Source: Collinsella aerofaciens (GTDB lineage: Bacteria; Actinomycetota; Coriobacteriia; Coriobacteriales; Coriobacteriaceae). From it: DNA of 64,000 nucleotides. Each line of letters opens with the position of its first letter. The stretch's first letter is position 1. This document shows, in pieces, positions 35,905-44,659 of this stretch. Both the position numbers and the translations under genes were made by a program. The notes under the pieces are model-generated. The model was not told where the DNA came from, did not search any database, and saw nothing but the letters and a program-made list of their open reading frames with translations. The stretch lies in contig NAKE01000001.1 of the NCBI GenBank assembly GCA_008680965.1, positions 1 to 64,000 of the forward strand, written 5' to 3'.

Positions 35905-36501
35905 ATGGACAAGGCTGAGTTGCGGCGGACGGTGATTGCCCGGCGCGATGCGATTGATTTGGATGTGCGGGCGGCGAAGTCTGCTGTTGTATGCGCGCGG
36001 CTTGTTGAGCTGATGAAGTCCAGCGGCACTGCGGGGCAACGCACCGTTGCCGTCTATGCCGCGATGGGTTCCGAGGTCGACCCAGCCGCGTTTGCCGCTG
36101 CGGCCGCCAAACGCGGCTGGCGCGTAGCCTATCCGTGCATGCTCTCGGCAACAGACGCCATGGCTTGTGGCCAGCGCATGTGCATGCGGGCAGTCTCTGC
36201 CGGCGATGCGTCCGAGGCCCCGTTTATCGCCCACCCTACGCGGGCCTTCGCAGCCACGGACATCGACAGCGACCACTTCCCCATCGTGCCCGCCAAGGCC
36301 CTCGACATGATTATCGTGCCGCTCGTGGCTTTCGACCGCACCGGCGCGCGCCTGGGCTACGGCGGAGGCTGCTACGATCGCTACCTGCCCACAGTTGCAC
36401 CTGAACGCCTAATCGTCGGCATCGCCTTTGACGAACAGCGCGTCGACCACGTTCCCACCGATGCGCACGACCTGCCGCTGTCCCACATCGTCAGCGCCTA
36501 G
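35905..36501 (+). CDS. 5-formyltetrahydrofolate cyclo-ligase
   Basis: A 198-aa cytoplasmic enzyme that converts 5-formyl-THF to 5,10-methenyl-THF using ATP. The N-terminal DKAELRRTVIARRDAI carries the basic phosphate-binding residues, and RLGYGGGCYDRYLP matches the G-x-G-x-G-x-Y-D-R-x-L nucleotide site. It ends with the family's DxHDLPLSHIVS strand. ATG 35905 has GAGGGG upstream. An in-frame extension to 35824 only covers repeat sequence. It stands alone between a hairpin repeat and a family C repeat. Confidence 0.92.
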   Translation: MDKAELRRTVIARRDAIDLDVRAAKSAVVCARLVELMKSSGTAGQRTVAVYAAMGSEVDPAAFAAAAAKRGWRVAYPCMLSATDAMACGQRMCMRAVSAGDASEAPFIAHPTRAFAATDIDSDHFPIVPAKALDMIIVPLVAFDRTGARLGYGGGCYDRYLPTVAPERLIVGIAFDEQRVDHVPTDAHDLPLSHIVSA

Positions 36502-36525
36502 CCGCCGCTGTATCGCACCCGCAAG

Positions 36526-36642
36526 ATGAGCGTGGAAAATCTCCCACTTTGAGTCCCTTTACGAGCTAAAAACGGGAGATTATCCACGCTCATTCAACAA
36601 GCGTCCGAAAATCCACGCTCGTCCGTCCGATTTTCCACGCTT
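36526..36642. repeat. Palindromic repeat, family C (copy 1)
   Basis: Arms TGAGCGTGGAAAATCTCCCA and CGGGAGATTATCCACGCTCA enclose 26 bp (TTTGAGTCCC...). It is followed by GTCCGAAAATCCACGCT, CGTCCGTCCG and TTTTCCACGCTT. The same composite occurs at 37928-38044 and, with the tail on the other side, at 44272-44366. Confidence 0.85.
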
Positions 36643-36668
36643 GTGCAGCCAAACGCTCTGCAACCGCC

Positions 36669-37631
36669 TCAGCACGCACGCGGCACGCCGGCGACCTTGA
36701 GCTTGCGATCGAACTTTGTCGGATCCCTTAGATCATCCCAGCACAAGCGCACGATCTTGCAGTTATCAAGCAGCGAAAGCCTCGACTCGCGCTGGCGCTC
36801 ATCGAACTGCGTCTTCGCGAGCTTGCCCTCCTCCGCTGCCTTCTCGCTTTTAACAAATCCGTCGAACTCCCCGATAATCAGCCGGTCGCCCACGCGCCAC
36901 AAGTAGTCGACGCGATACGGTCGTCCCGGCTCAACCGGGTCGAACAGCTCAACTTGCAACTCCGGCGTCTGCCAGCCGCGCTCGATCATCAGGGCACGCG
37001 CCTTGGACTCGCCGCCGCTTTCCGACAGCCCATCGGCACATCGTGCAACCCTGCGCGCCGTCACAACACCGCGACGATTCAGGCCAAGCTTGTCGACAGT
37101 CTCAACGAGATGCTCCTTCGACAAAAGTTGCTCATGGAGCGCCGAATCCGCGATGATCAGTCCCTCGACAAACGATGCATCGACCAAGCAATCCGTAATC
37201 GTTTGATCGATATCGGTTACGGCGATATCCATCTGGGTGGCCCGTGTTTGACGAGCATAGCGATGACGAATGACCTGAGAGCCCGGCGTCGTCGATTGGG
37301 GCGGCATCGCGGCGATATGGATGTGCGTCAAATTGGCATGCGAAACCGAAAGGCCATAGATAACAGCCGCCGTATAGGAGCAAAATGTCCAGTCGGGGTG
37401 CTTTTGCGCAAGCGCCCGCACCCGATGCAGATAACGCTGCCGAAACTTGAGCTCGGACCAGTATTCCGGACGCGCATACAGCCCCGGCATGACCGCTTCG
37501 AGACTTCCCGCCTCCGCCCGCCGCTGAATCTGCTTTGCCTCCGCCGCCGTGCGCGCGTACACGCAGCTCATCTGCTGTTCGCATGCTTTAATGTGACTTG
37601 CAAGCCTTTGATTCGCCGTCATGTTTCCCAT
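36669..37631 (-). CDS. AbiEi-like / DUF559-type nuclease-fold protein
   Basis: A 320-aa protein. Residues 10-75 resemble the AbiEi-type winged helix and its following cluster (RRAEAGSLEAVMPGLYARPEYW, FCSYTAAVIYGLSV). The C-terminal third is Vsr/DUF559-like: VDYLWRVGDRLIIGEFDGFVK, then TQFDERQRESRLSLLDNCKIVRLCWDDL, with Asp and Glu at PD-(D/E)xK positions. The start ATG 37631 has GGGAGG 5 bases upstream. The partner of an AbiE system (AbiEii nucleotidyltransferase) is not present, so it is a stand-alone protein. The upstream region has GACCAAATACCGTCC and GACCAAATGC repeats that could be an operator. Confidence 0.6.
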   Translation of the reverse strand: MGNMTANQRLASHIKACEQQMSCVYARTAAEAKQIQRRAEAGSLEAVMPGLYARPEYWSELKFRQRYLHRVRALAQKHPDWTFCSYTAAVIYGLSVSHANLTHIHIAAMPPQSTTPGSQVIRHRYARQTRATQMDIAVTDIDQTITDCLVDASFVEGLIIADSALHEQLLSKEHLVETVDKLGLNRRGVVTARRVARCADGLSESGGESKARALMIERGWQTPELQVELFDPVEPGRPYRVDYLWRVGDRLIIGEFDGFVKSEKAAEEGKLAKTQFDERQRESRLSLLDNCKIVRLCWDDLRDPTKFDRKLKVAGVPRAC

Positions 37632-38074
37632 GTCGCCTCCCAAATCTTGGAACGGCGCAAACGTACCAGACGGTTTCATGCGAAGTCTGACCAAATACCG
37701 TCCAGGCGCTGACCAAATGCTTGACGGTTTTGGACGTTTTAGGCTGATGGCTTATATCTGCAGGCAGGGCGGTTGTCGAGAGGTCCCTGTCTCCACATTT
37801 TGAGGCCTTGGTCCATCGGATTATCAGAAAGAAAAACCCGTCGAGATTCAAGACTACGCCAAATGCGACTTTGCCTCTGCACGCACCGTCGCTTAGCCGA
37901 GCCATCGGCATCTACATGCCTAAAAAATGAGCGTGGATAATCTCCCGTTTTGAGCCTAGTTTCAAGCCAAAAGTGGGAGATTATCCACGCTCGATTTGTA
38001 AATGTCCGAAAATCCACGCTCGTCCGTCCGGATATCCACGCTCGTCACGCCGCCGGCACAGCAGCAGCCGTAGC
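37632..38074. other. Intergenic region with operator-like and family C repeats
   Basis: About 440 bp. Its left part (37668-37730) has two CTGACCAAAT direct repeats and CAGACGGT/ACCGTC inverted sequence, possibly an operator of the AbiEi-like gene. The middle has no feature. A family C repeat occupies 37928-38044. No gene seen. Confidence 0.5.
37928..38044. repeat. Palindromic repeat, family C (copy 2)
   Basis: Arms GAGCGTGGATAATCTCCC and GGGAGATTATCCACGCTC enclose about 28 bp. The trailing block GTCCGAAAATCCACGCT, CGTCCGTCCG and ATATCCACGCTCG follows as in copy 1. Confidence 0.88.
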
Positions 38075-39001
38075 CTAGTGCTCCTCGCCGGCGCGGGCCA
38101 GGTCGTAGGGCGTAGTCTGGTAGACGTAGTAGTTGAGCCAGTTGGTGTAGAACAGCTGAGCCTGGCTGCGCCAGACGTTGCGCGGCTCGGCGGTGGGGTC
38201 GTCACCCGGAAAGTAGTGCGCCGGCACCTGAGGGTTGAGGCCGCGCTTCACGTCGCGCTCGTACTCCAGGCGCAGCGTGTCGGTATCGTACTCGGGGTGA
38301 CCAAATACAAAGAAGCGACGGCTGTCGGTCGACTTGACGATGTACAGGCCCACCTCGTCGGACACGGCCACGACCTCAAGCTGCGGCTCGGCCTCCACGT
38401 CCTCGCGGCGCACATCGGTGTTGCGCGAATGCACGGCATAGAAGCGGTCGTCGAAGCCGCGGACCAGCGGGCTTTGCGGCTTCACCAGATAATGCTCGAA
38501 CACGCCACTTGCCTTTGCCGGCAGGTCGTACTTCTGAATACCGTAATGATGGTACAGCCCGGCCTGTGCGCCCCAACAAATGTGCAGCGTAGAGTGTACG
38601 TGCGTGGTAGACCAATCCATGATCTGGCAGAGCTCGGGCCAGTAGTCGACCTCCTCGAACGGCATCTGCTCCACCGGCGCGCCCGTGATGATCAGGCCGT
38701 CGTAGTGGATGTCGCGGATGTCGTCGAACGTGCGGTAAAACGTCTCCAGGTGGCCGGCGCTCACGTGCGTGGCCTCGTGCGTCTTGGTGCGCAGCAGGTC
38801 CACCTCCACCTGCAGCGGCGTGTTGGAGAGCTTGCGCATGATTTGCGTCTCGGTGGCGATTTTGGTGGGCATGAGGTTGAGGATGAGCACGCGCAGCGGA
38901 CGGATGTCCTGGTGCAGCGCGCGATACTCGGTCATGACAAAGATGTTCTCGCTCTCGAGCTGCGCGGCTGCAGGGAGGGCGTCGGGAATACGAATGGGCA
39001 T
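38075..39001 (-). CDS. metA: Homoserine O-acetyltransferase (MetA-type)
   Basis: A 308-aa enzyme for the first committed step of methionine synthesis from homoserine. The class I amidotransferase-like fold shows the nucleophile Cys in [15 protein letters not shown] and the His/Glu pair of FGHPEYD. The acyl-specificity position is read in [17 protein letters not shown]: Glu after GAPV is the acetyl-CoA type, while succinyl-CoA enzymes have Gly there. This assignment is from published work on the family. ATG 39001 follows AAGGAG. It is divergent from the LDH-family gene and stands alone. Confidence 0.9.
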   Translation of the reverse strand: MPIRIPDALPAAAQLESENIFVMTEYRALHQDIRPLRVLILNLMPTKIATETQIMRKLSNTPLQVEVDLLRTKTHEATHVSAGHLETFYRTFDDIRDIHYDGLIITGAPVEQMPFEEVDYWPELCQIMDWSTTHVHSTLHICWGAQAGLYHHYGIQKYDLPAKASGVFEHYLVKPQSPLVRGFDDRFYAVHSRNTDVRREDVEAEPQLEVVAVSDEVGLYIVKSTDSRRFFVFGHPEYDTDTLRLEYERDVKRGLNPQVPAHYFPGDDPTAEPRNVWRSQAQLFYTNWLNYYVYQTTPYDLARAGEEH

Positions 39002-39212
39002 GGATGCTCCTTACGAGTCAGTTGCAGTTATGGTACAACGAGCGGCCCTATCCGCGCGAGCACATCGCCCAGCGATGCCGTCAGCGGCCCAAATCACTCC
39101 AAAAGTAGAGATTAAGGCATGTCCCAAAAATCTACGGCGCTTTAGTCTAGCAAAGTGGCAGCAGGACGCTACAATAGTTCGACGCGAAAAACTCGGCCGA
39201 AAGGATACATAT

Positions 39213-40190
39213 ATGTACCAGACGCGTAAGATCGGTGTGGTCGGCCAGGGCCACGTAGGAGCACATGTCGCTAACAGCCTGCTCATGCAGGGCATTGCCG
39301 ATGAGCTGTACCTGTGCGATATCAACGAGGCCAAGGTAACGTCCGAGGTCCAGGACCTGCGCGACTCCCTTTCGTTTGTCCCGTACAACACCAAGATCGT
39401 CAACTGCTACGACCACTACGAGGAGCTGGCCTGCTGCGACGTCATTGTCAACGCTGCCGGTAAGGTCGCGCTGGCCGCTGGCAACCGCGACGGCGAGCTG
39501 TTCTTTACCACCGACGCCGCCCGCACCTTTGCCAAGCGCATCGTCGACGCCGGCTTTGACGGCATCTTCGTGAGCATCTCCAACCCCTGCGACGTCGTGT
39601 GCACCGAGCTGTGGCACCTGACCGGCTACGATCCCAAGAAGATCATCGGCTCGGGCTGCGGCCTGGACTCCGCCCGCCTGCGCACCGAGATCTCCAAGAA
39701 GGTCGGCGTGAGCCCCAAGTCCATCGACGCCTACATGATCGGCGAGCACGGCTTTAGCCAGCTGGCTGCCTTTAAGGCCGCAACCATCGCCGGCAAGAGC
39801 CTCAACGAACTTCAGGCCGAGAACCCCGACAAGTATGCCTTCGACCACATGGAGATTGAGGAGCTCGCGCGCAAGGGCGGCTACGTAACCTACCAGGGCA
39901 AGCAGTGCACCGAGTACGCCGTCGCCAACTCCGCCGCGCGCGTCTGCGCCGCCGTGCTGCACAACGAGCACGCCGTGCTTTCGGCCTCTACGCTTATGAC
40001 CGGCCAGTATGGCGAGGAGGGCATCTTTACCTCCCTGCCGTGCGTGATCGGTGCCGAGGGCGTCGAGGAGGTCTACACGCTCGACCTTTCCGAGTATGAG
40101 CTCGAGGGCTTCCACAAGAGCTGCCAGCACATCCGCGGCAACATCGCCCAGCTCGACTGGTGGGACGCCGAAGGCGTTGTCGGCAAGTAG
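39213..40190 (+). CDS. L-lactate / L-2-hydroxyacid dehydrogenase family enzyme
   Basis: A 325-aa NAD-dependent dehydrogenase with Rossmann motif GVVGQGHVGAHVA, the SNPCDVVC loop (usually NPVD), the GSGCGLDSARLR substrate loop and catalytic His in GEHG. Sequence details, including Cys at the NPCD position, are closer to L-2-hydroxyisocaproate dehydrogenase-like members than to classical LDH; lactate formation from pyruvate is possible but not certain. ATG 39213 has AAAGGA 8 bases upstream, and a TACAAT -10 box lies near 39168. A strong terminator follows. Confidence 0.88.
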   Translation: MYQTRKIGVVGQGHVGAHVANSLLMQGIADELYLCDINEAKVTSEVQDLRDSLSFVPYNTKIVNCYDHYEELACCDVIVNAAGKVALAAGNRDGELFFTTDAARTFAKRIVDAGFDGIFVSISNPCDVVCTELWHLTGYDPKKIIGSGCGLDSARLRTEISKKVGVSPKSIDAYMIGEHGFSQLAAFKAATIAGKSLNELQAENPDKYAFDHMEIEELARKGGYVTYQGKQCTEYAVANSAARVCAAVLHNEHAVLSASTLMTGQYGEEGIFTSLPCVIGAEGVEEVYTLDLSEYELEGFHKSCQHIRGNIAQLDWWDAEGVVGK

Positions 40191-40232
40191 ACCGTCAATC
40201 GCCGCAATCTCGCGAATCTAAACGCGATACCA

Positions 40233-40273
40233 AGCGGGCCGCGCCGGAAATCCCCGGCGCGGCCCGCTTTTTT
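40233..40273 (+). terminator. Terminator after the LDH-family gene
   Basis: Arms AGCGGGCCGCGCCGG / CCGGCGCGGCCCGCT with a short loop and six T. Confidence 0.92.
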
Positions 40274-40322
40274 GACTCACGCAGTGCCCTTGCGAATCGA
40301 AGGTGAATACTTTTCCCGGTGC

Positions 40323-41291
40323 CTAGTACTGCTCGATGCCCATGTAGCGACGAACCTCGGGGCTGTGGTCGAACACCTTGCCGCGGGCGGCGCGCAGCTC
40401 GCAGCTCATATTGTAGAAGAAGATCGGCTCCAGGAACGAACGCACGCTGGCGGGCACCTCGCCCACGCCGTACTCGAGCGCATCGAGCACCATGACCGTA
40501 TCAGTGTGCGTGTTGAGGAACGCGAGTGCACGCTCCTCCATGGGGCGGCACTCGCCCGATCCGAGCTGCACAAAGTAGAACACGCCGGGCTCGGTGGCCT
40601 CAAACGGACCGTGGAAGTACTCGCCGGAGTGGATATAGCAGCAGTGCTGCCACTGCATCTCCATAAGCGAGCAGATGGCCATGGCGTAGGTCTGGCTAAA
40701 GTTGGGGCCGGAACCCAGGATATAGAAGAACTCGTGCTGCTGGCAGAGCTCGGCAAAGCGATCGCCCAGCTCGGCGTTGACCTTCTCGCGGGCAGCGGGC
40801 AGCAGCGCATCCATCTGCTTGAGGCCGGCGTACATGTCGGCAAGCGCCTCGTAACCCTCCTGCTGGTCAAGCAGTTCGGCGGCGATCAGAGCGCCGATGC
40901 CCTGCGGTACCTCGGTCTGCGGCACGCCTTCGCCCCACGGATAGACCCAGGTAGTCCACTTGCCGTTATCGATCTTGGAGCCTTCGCAGTCGGTCATGGC
41001 CACGACCTCGGCGCCGGCTGCCAGCGCCATCTCGCAGCCGTCGACGACCTCCTGCGTGTTGCCGCTGTGGCTGCAGGCGATGACGAGCGACTTCTCGCCA
41101 AGGCTCTTGGGGGCCATCAGGCAAAACTCGCGTGCCGTGTAGACCGTCGAGGTAAACGTGGTTGCCTCGCGCTTGAGCAGCTCGTTGGCCGGCATCAGGT
41201 CGATCATCGAACCGCCGCAGGCGATCCAAAAGACATTCTCAATCTTGCCCTTGCGCTCGATAATTTCCTGAATCAGATCGTGTGCGTTCAT
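40323..41291 (-). CDS. SIS-domain protein, deglycase-like (cluster 3)
   Basis: A 322-aa paralogue of the cluster 1 SIS protein with two SIS domains: FWIACGGSMIDLMPANELL, SHSGNTQEVVDGCEM, then YILGSGPNFSQTYAMAI. The HSGEYFHGPFEATEPGV block carries the deglycase motif Y-F-H-G-P. The ending RRYMGIEQY parallels other members. It is preceded by a GntR gene and recQ on the same strand, with no transport genes; its substrate may enter by another cluster's PTS. Spaced GTTCTAT motifs lie in its promoter region. Confidence 0.85.
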   Translation of the reverse strand: MNAHDLIQEIIERKGKIENVFWIACGGSMIDLMPANELLKREATTFTSTVYTAREFCLMAPKSLGEKSLVIACSHSGNTQEVVDGCEMALAAGAEVVAMTDCEGSKIDNGKWTTWVYPWGEGVPQTEVPQGIGALIAAELLDQQEGYEALADMYAGLKQMDALLPAAREKVNAELGDRFAELCQQHEFFYILGSGPNFSQTYAMAICSLMEMQWQHCCYIHSGEYFHGPFEATEPGVFYFVQLGSGECRPMEERALAFLNTHTDTVMVLDALEYGVGEVPASVRSFLEPIFFYNMSCELRAARGKVFDHSPEVRRYMGIEQY

Positions 41292-41345
41292 GGTGATGCT
41301 CCTCCTTGTGTGGCGGTTTTGAACGACGTCAGCTCGTACCTGCGG

Positions 41346-41426
41346 TCGTTCTATGTTGTCCTATTTATAGCACGCATGACGACGCACGTGAAGCCATCTC
41401 ACCAAATTTGTTCTATATCGTTCTAT
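41346..41426 (-). promoter_or_regulatory. Promoter with paired GTTCTAT operators (cluster 3)
   Basis: Two pairs of GTTCTAT-type half-sites, 41348/41358 (second is GTCCTAT) and 41410/41420, each pair spaced exactly 10 bp, one helical turn. Between them on the minus strand are TTCACG, 17 bp and TATAAA as a plausible promoter for the SIS gene. One pair overlaps the start of transcription; the other lies upstream of -35. The adjacent GntR regulator is the natural candidate protein. GTTCTAT also occurs twice at 35105-35128. Confidence 0.6.
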
Positions 41427-41435
41427 CTGTGGACG

Positions 41436-42191
41436 TTAGATGTCGAACACGTAGCGCGAACCCACGATCTTTTGGCGTCCGAGCAGCAAGGGCCGCTCGT
41501 CCTCATCGGTAAAGTACGCCTCCATATAGAAGAGCGGCTCGCCGACCGGCACCTCCAGCAGCGAGGCCGCCTGAGCATCGGCAAGCGCAATCTCCACAGT
41601 ACAGGGGTCGGACTTGAGCGGCGCGCGGCCCGAATGCTCGGCAACGAGCGCAAAGATGGAATTGTCCGTGAGATCCTTGTCGGCAAGCGTCTGCAAATAG
41701 GGATGGTCGGCCAGCACAAAGGCGTTGTTCTCGAGCATGACGGGCACGCCGTCTGCCGTGCGCACGCGCTCGACAACGATGAGCTCGCAGCCGGGCTCCA
41801 CCCCAAAAAACGCCGCGTCCTCGCGCGTCGCCGCAACCACCGTGCGCGACACCAGGCGTGCTCCGGCCACCATGTCGTTGGCAGCGCAACCTTCGGAAAA
41901 GCTCTGGACGTCACCCTTCTGGACAATCTTGCGCTTGAGCTTGGGCGCGCACACAAACGTGCCCCTCCCCTGCTGGCGGCTGAGATACCCCGCGCGCGAC
42001 AGTTCCTCGATAGCGCGGCGCACGGTGATGCGTCCCACGCCGTAGTACTTCGCGAGCTCCATCTCGGAAGGAATGCGCGAGCCGGATGCGTACACGCCGC
42101 GCGCGATCTCGCCCTTTAGGTCGTCCATAACCTGCTGGTACAGCGGCACAGCGGACACCTCAGTGCGCTCGGTTTTATCGTCGGATGACAT
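41436..42191 (-). CDS. GntR-family regulator with UTRA domain (cluster 3)
   Basis: A 251-aa regulator: winged helix GSRIPSEMELAKYYGVGRITVRRAIEELSRAGYLSRQQGRGTFV, then a UTRA effector domain. Start ATG 42191 lies 2 bp after the recQ stop; its ribosome site GGAG is inside the recQ 3' end, so it is probably translated from the recQ transcript. It precedes the SIS gene at 41291 by 144 bp with operators between. The effector is presumably the SIS substrate or product. The recQ linkage is unusual for a sugar regulator. Confidence 0.88.
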   Translation of the reverse strand: MSSDDKTERTEVSAVPLYQQVMDDLKGEIARGVYASGSRIPSEMELAKYYGVGRITVRRAIEELSRAGYLSRQQGRGTFVCAPKLKRKIVQKGDVQSFSEGCAANDMVAGARLVSRTVVAATREDAAFFGVEPGCELIVVERVRTADGVPVMLENNAFVLADHPYLQTLADKDLTDNSIFALVAEHSGRAPLKSDPCTVEIALADAQAASLLEVPVGEPLFYMEAYFTDEDERPLLLGRQKIVGSRYVFDI

Positions 42192-42193
42192 CG

Positions 42194-44173
42194 TTATGCT
42201 CCATTCCGTGCATGCTCTGACTCAAACTCTTCAATCGCCGCCATAAACTGCTCGCCAAAGGCGTCGGCCTTTTTCTCGCCGATGCCGTTGACCTGGATAA
42301 GCTCGTCGCGCGTCTGCGGGCGCAGGCGGCACAGACCGCGCAGAGCCTTGTCGGAGAAGACCATGTACGGTGCCATCTCCAGCTCGGTCGAGATCTCCTT
42401 GCGCAGGGCACGCAGGCGCTCGAACAGCTCGGCATCGTCACCCACGCGCGGGCGCTGATCCAGCTCAGCCTCCTCGCGCAGCAGATCAACCGCACGGCGG
42501 GCACGGGCCGAGGCCTTGCGCTTGGACGCGCGACGCTTAACGGTAAAGGCAAACGCCTCGTTCTCGACCTCGCCGGCGCGCGGGCCCAGCCCCACGACCG
42601 GGTACTGCCCCTGCGAGGTAGCCAGATAACCGCGGCCGCACAGCTGGCCGATGATGTCCTTGATGCGCCCGACGGATTCGCTCGACAGCTCACCGTAGCC
42701 GCGGTCCTCGTCCAGATGCATCTGGCGAATGCGCTCGGTGTTGCCGCCGTGGAGCACGTCGGCGATGAGCGACTTGCCAAAGCGCATGGGTCGCATGGCC
42801 ACATAGCGCACGGCAGCGCGGGCCATATCGGTGACGTCCTCGACCTCGAACTGCGTAAGGCAGTTGCTGCAGTTGCCGCAGCCCTCGGCGTCGTCTGCGG
42901 TGCCGCCCGCAACAGCCGCGACAGCATGCTCGGCCGCGGCCTCGTCGCCAAAGTAGCGCAGCATGTATTCGCGCAAGCAGCCGGTGGTATTGCAGTAGCC
43001 CTCCATCTGGCTGAGCAGGCGATATCGATTCTGGAGCGCCCACGCACGCTGCTCGTCGTCGAGCGCCTCGTCGGCAGCATCGCCGCGGTCGATCAGAAAG
43101 CGGCGCATGCGAAAATCGTTGCCGTTCCACAGCAGGTGGCAGCTGGCCGGGTCGCCGTCGCGGCCGGCGCGGCCAGCCTCCTGGTAGTAGGCCTCGATGC
43201 TCTCGGGCACGTTGTTGTGGATCACGTAGCGCACGTTGGGCTTGTCGATGCCCATGCCAAAGGCGTTGGTGGCAACCATCACCTGGATATCGTCGTTGAT
43301 AAAGGCGCGCTGGGTTTGGCGGCGGGCGTCGTTGCCCATGCCGGCATGGTAACGGCCAACGCGAATGCCACTGGGGCCCAGCGCCTCGGCAAGCTCACCT
43401 GCCAGCGCATCGACGGTCTTGCGGGTCGAGCAATACACGATGCCGCTCTCGCCCGAATGCGCGATCACATAGTCGCGCACCCACGCGACCTTGGCCTTGT
43501 CGCCCATCTCCTCGCAGCCAAAGTAGAGGTTCTTGCGATCGAAGCCCGTCACCACCGTCGCGGGGTTTTGCAGACCGAGCATCTGCTGAATGTCCGCGCG
43601 CACGCGCTCGGTTGCCGTAGCGGTAAAGGCCGCCACGATTGGGCGCTGCGGCAGGGAATCGATGAACTCGCGAATCTGCAGGTAGGCGGGACGGAAATCC
43701 TGGCCCCATTGGCTCACGCAGTGGGCCTCGTCAATGGCCACGAGCGGTACGCCGATGCCGCCGTCCGCCGCGGCCTCCTGCGCAAAGGCTAAAAAGCGCG
43801 GCTCGAGCAGGCGCTCGGGTGCCACGTACATAAGTTGATAACGACCCTCGCGCGCCCGCTTGAGCACGGTGTTTTGCTGGGCCGGGGTAAGGCTGGAGTT
43901 GAGATAGCTGGGTCGCGCACCCGCCGCGAGCAACGCACGGGTCTGGTCCTCCATAAGCGACAGCAGCGGACTCACCACAAAGGTGATGCCGGGCAGCATG
44001 AGCGCGGGCACCTGGTAGCAAATGGACTTGCCGGCGCCCGTGGGCATAACGCCCAGCGCATCGCGACCGGCAAGAATCGCATCGACCATGCGGTCCTGTC
44101 CTGGGCGAAACGAGGTGTAGCCAAAATAGGCGCCGAGCGTGTCGAGCGCCATCTGCTGCATGCTATCGGTCAT
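42194..44173 (-). CDS. recQ: ATP-dependent DNA helicase RecQ
   Basis: A 659-aa 3'-5' helicase for recombination and repair. Walker A is in MPTGAGKSICYQVPAL (residues 43-58), the DEAH box in IDEAHCVSQWGQDFRP. The helicase C-terminal part has GMGIDKPNVRYVIHNNVPESIEAYYQEAGRAGRDG, the zinc-binding part CLREYMLRYF / CGNCSNC and an HRDC domain at the end (LRALRKEISTELEMAPYMVFSDKALRGLC). All family domains are present. It is the first gene in a line with the GntR gene 2 bp downstream. Family C repeats lie upstream. Confidence 0.95.
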   Translation of the reverse strand: MTDSMQQMALDTLGAYFGYTSFRPGQDRMVDAILAGRDALGVMPTGAGKSICYQVPALMLPGITFVVSPLLSLMEDQTRALLAAGARPSYLNSSLTPAQQNTVLKRAREGRYQLMYVAPERLLEPRFLAFAQEAAADGGIGVPLVAIDEAHCVSQWGQDFRPAYLQIREFIDSLPQRPIVAAFTATATERVRADIQQMLGLQNPATVVTGFDRKNLYFGCEEMGDKAKVAWVRDYVIAHSGESGIVYCSTRKTVDALAGELAEALGPSGIRVGRYHAGMGNDARRQTQRAFINDDIQVMVATNAFGMGIDKPNVRYVIHNNVPESIEAYYQEAGRAGRDGDPASCHLLWNGNDFRMRRFLIDRGDAADEALDDEQRAWALQNRYRLLSQMEGYCNTTGCLREYMLRYFGDEAAAEHAVAAVAGGTADDAEGCGNCSNCLTQFEVEDVTDMARAAVRYVAMRPMRFGKSLIADVLHGGNTERIRQMHLDEDRGYGELSSESVGRIKDIIGQLCGRGYLATSQGQYPVVGLGPRAGEVENEAFAFTVKRRASKRKASARARRAVDLLREEAELDQRPRVGDDAELFERLRALRKEISTELEMAPYMVFSDKALRGLCRLRPQTRDELIQVNGIGEKKADAFGEQFMAAIEEFESEHARNGA

Positions 44174-44271
44174 GGTTTCCTAACGTTCAAGTCATCTGCC
44201 GCCGATTATACGCCGCCACGCGGACCGGTGCCGCGCCGCTGTCGGCCACAGGCGATGCAATACGAAGGGAA

Positions 44272-44366
44272 CGAGCGTGGATTTTTGGACACTTTCCGGA
44301 TGAGCGTGGATAATCTCCCACTTTGAACCCGTCACCAAACCAAAAACTGGAGATTATCCACGCTCA
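44272..44366. repeat. Palindromic repeat, family C (copy 3)
   Basis: ACGAGCGTGGATTTTTGGAC is followed by arms TGAGCGTGGATAATCTCCCA and GGAGATTATCCACGCTCA around about 30 bp. Here the accessory CGTGGATTTT block is on the left, so the composite is in the opposite orientation to copies 1 and 2. Confidence 0.85.
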
Positions 44367-44486
44367 TTCTGCGGGTAGTCATTGGGGACGCACCTGAATG
44401 ACCAGTCGTTTAAGAACGTTCCCAACGGCTAAGGAGTGTCCCCAGGTGCCGGCCCGGCAACGTCGATGTTTTATCTCTTGACAAGC

Positions 44487-44659
44487 ACGGAAACGTCGCT
44501 GGTTGAGCATAAGTCAGCGAAAACGCCCCTAAGCGAGCAAGGTGACGTGAAAGAGGAGGGAAGCGTACTTCGGTACGCGACCGACGATTGAACGTCAGAT
44601 TGCCGCTTAGGGGCGTTTGCAGCGTCGAGCCGTTACGGCGTTTGGTAAAACGCCGTAAC
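44487..44659. repeat. Structured intergenic repeat, family A (copy 2)
   Basis: In order: a TCGCTG/CAGCGA hairpin (44495-44520); outer stem AAACGCCCCTAAGCG / CGCTTAGGGGCGTTT; loop strands CAAGGTG and CAGATTG; inner 4-bp stem ACGT/ACGT; GAAAGAGGAGGG, a GCGTACTTCGGTACGC hairpin and ACCGACGATTGAA; then GCAGCGTCGAG and a GTTACGGCGTT / AACGCCGTAAC hairpin just past the GntR gene stop. Compare copies 9775 and 52961. On the minus strand it lies in the 3' UTR of the GntR gene. Confidence 0.8.

Noticed and set aside
36526..38044. CRISPR-like repeats around the AbiEi-like gene
   Set aside because: Two copies 1.4 kb apart with a gene between them and long hairpin arms; they are dispersed intergenic palindromes.
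39002..39212. SAM riboswitch between metA and the LDH-family gene
   Set aside because: No SAM-I or SAM-II core motifs are visible in the 211-bp gap.
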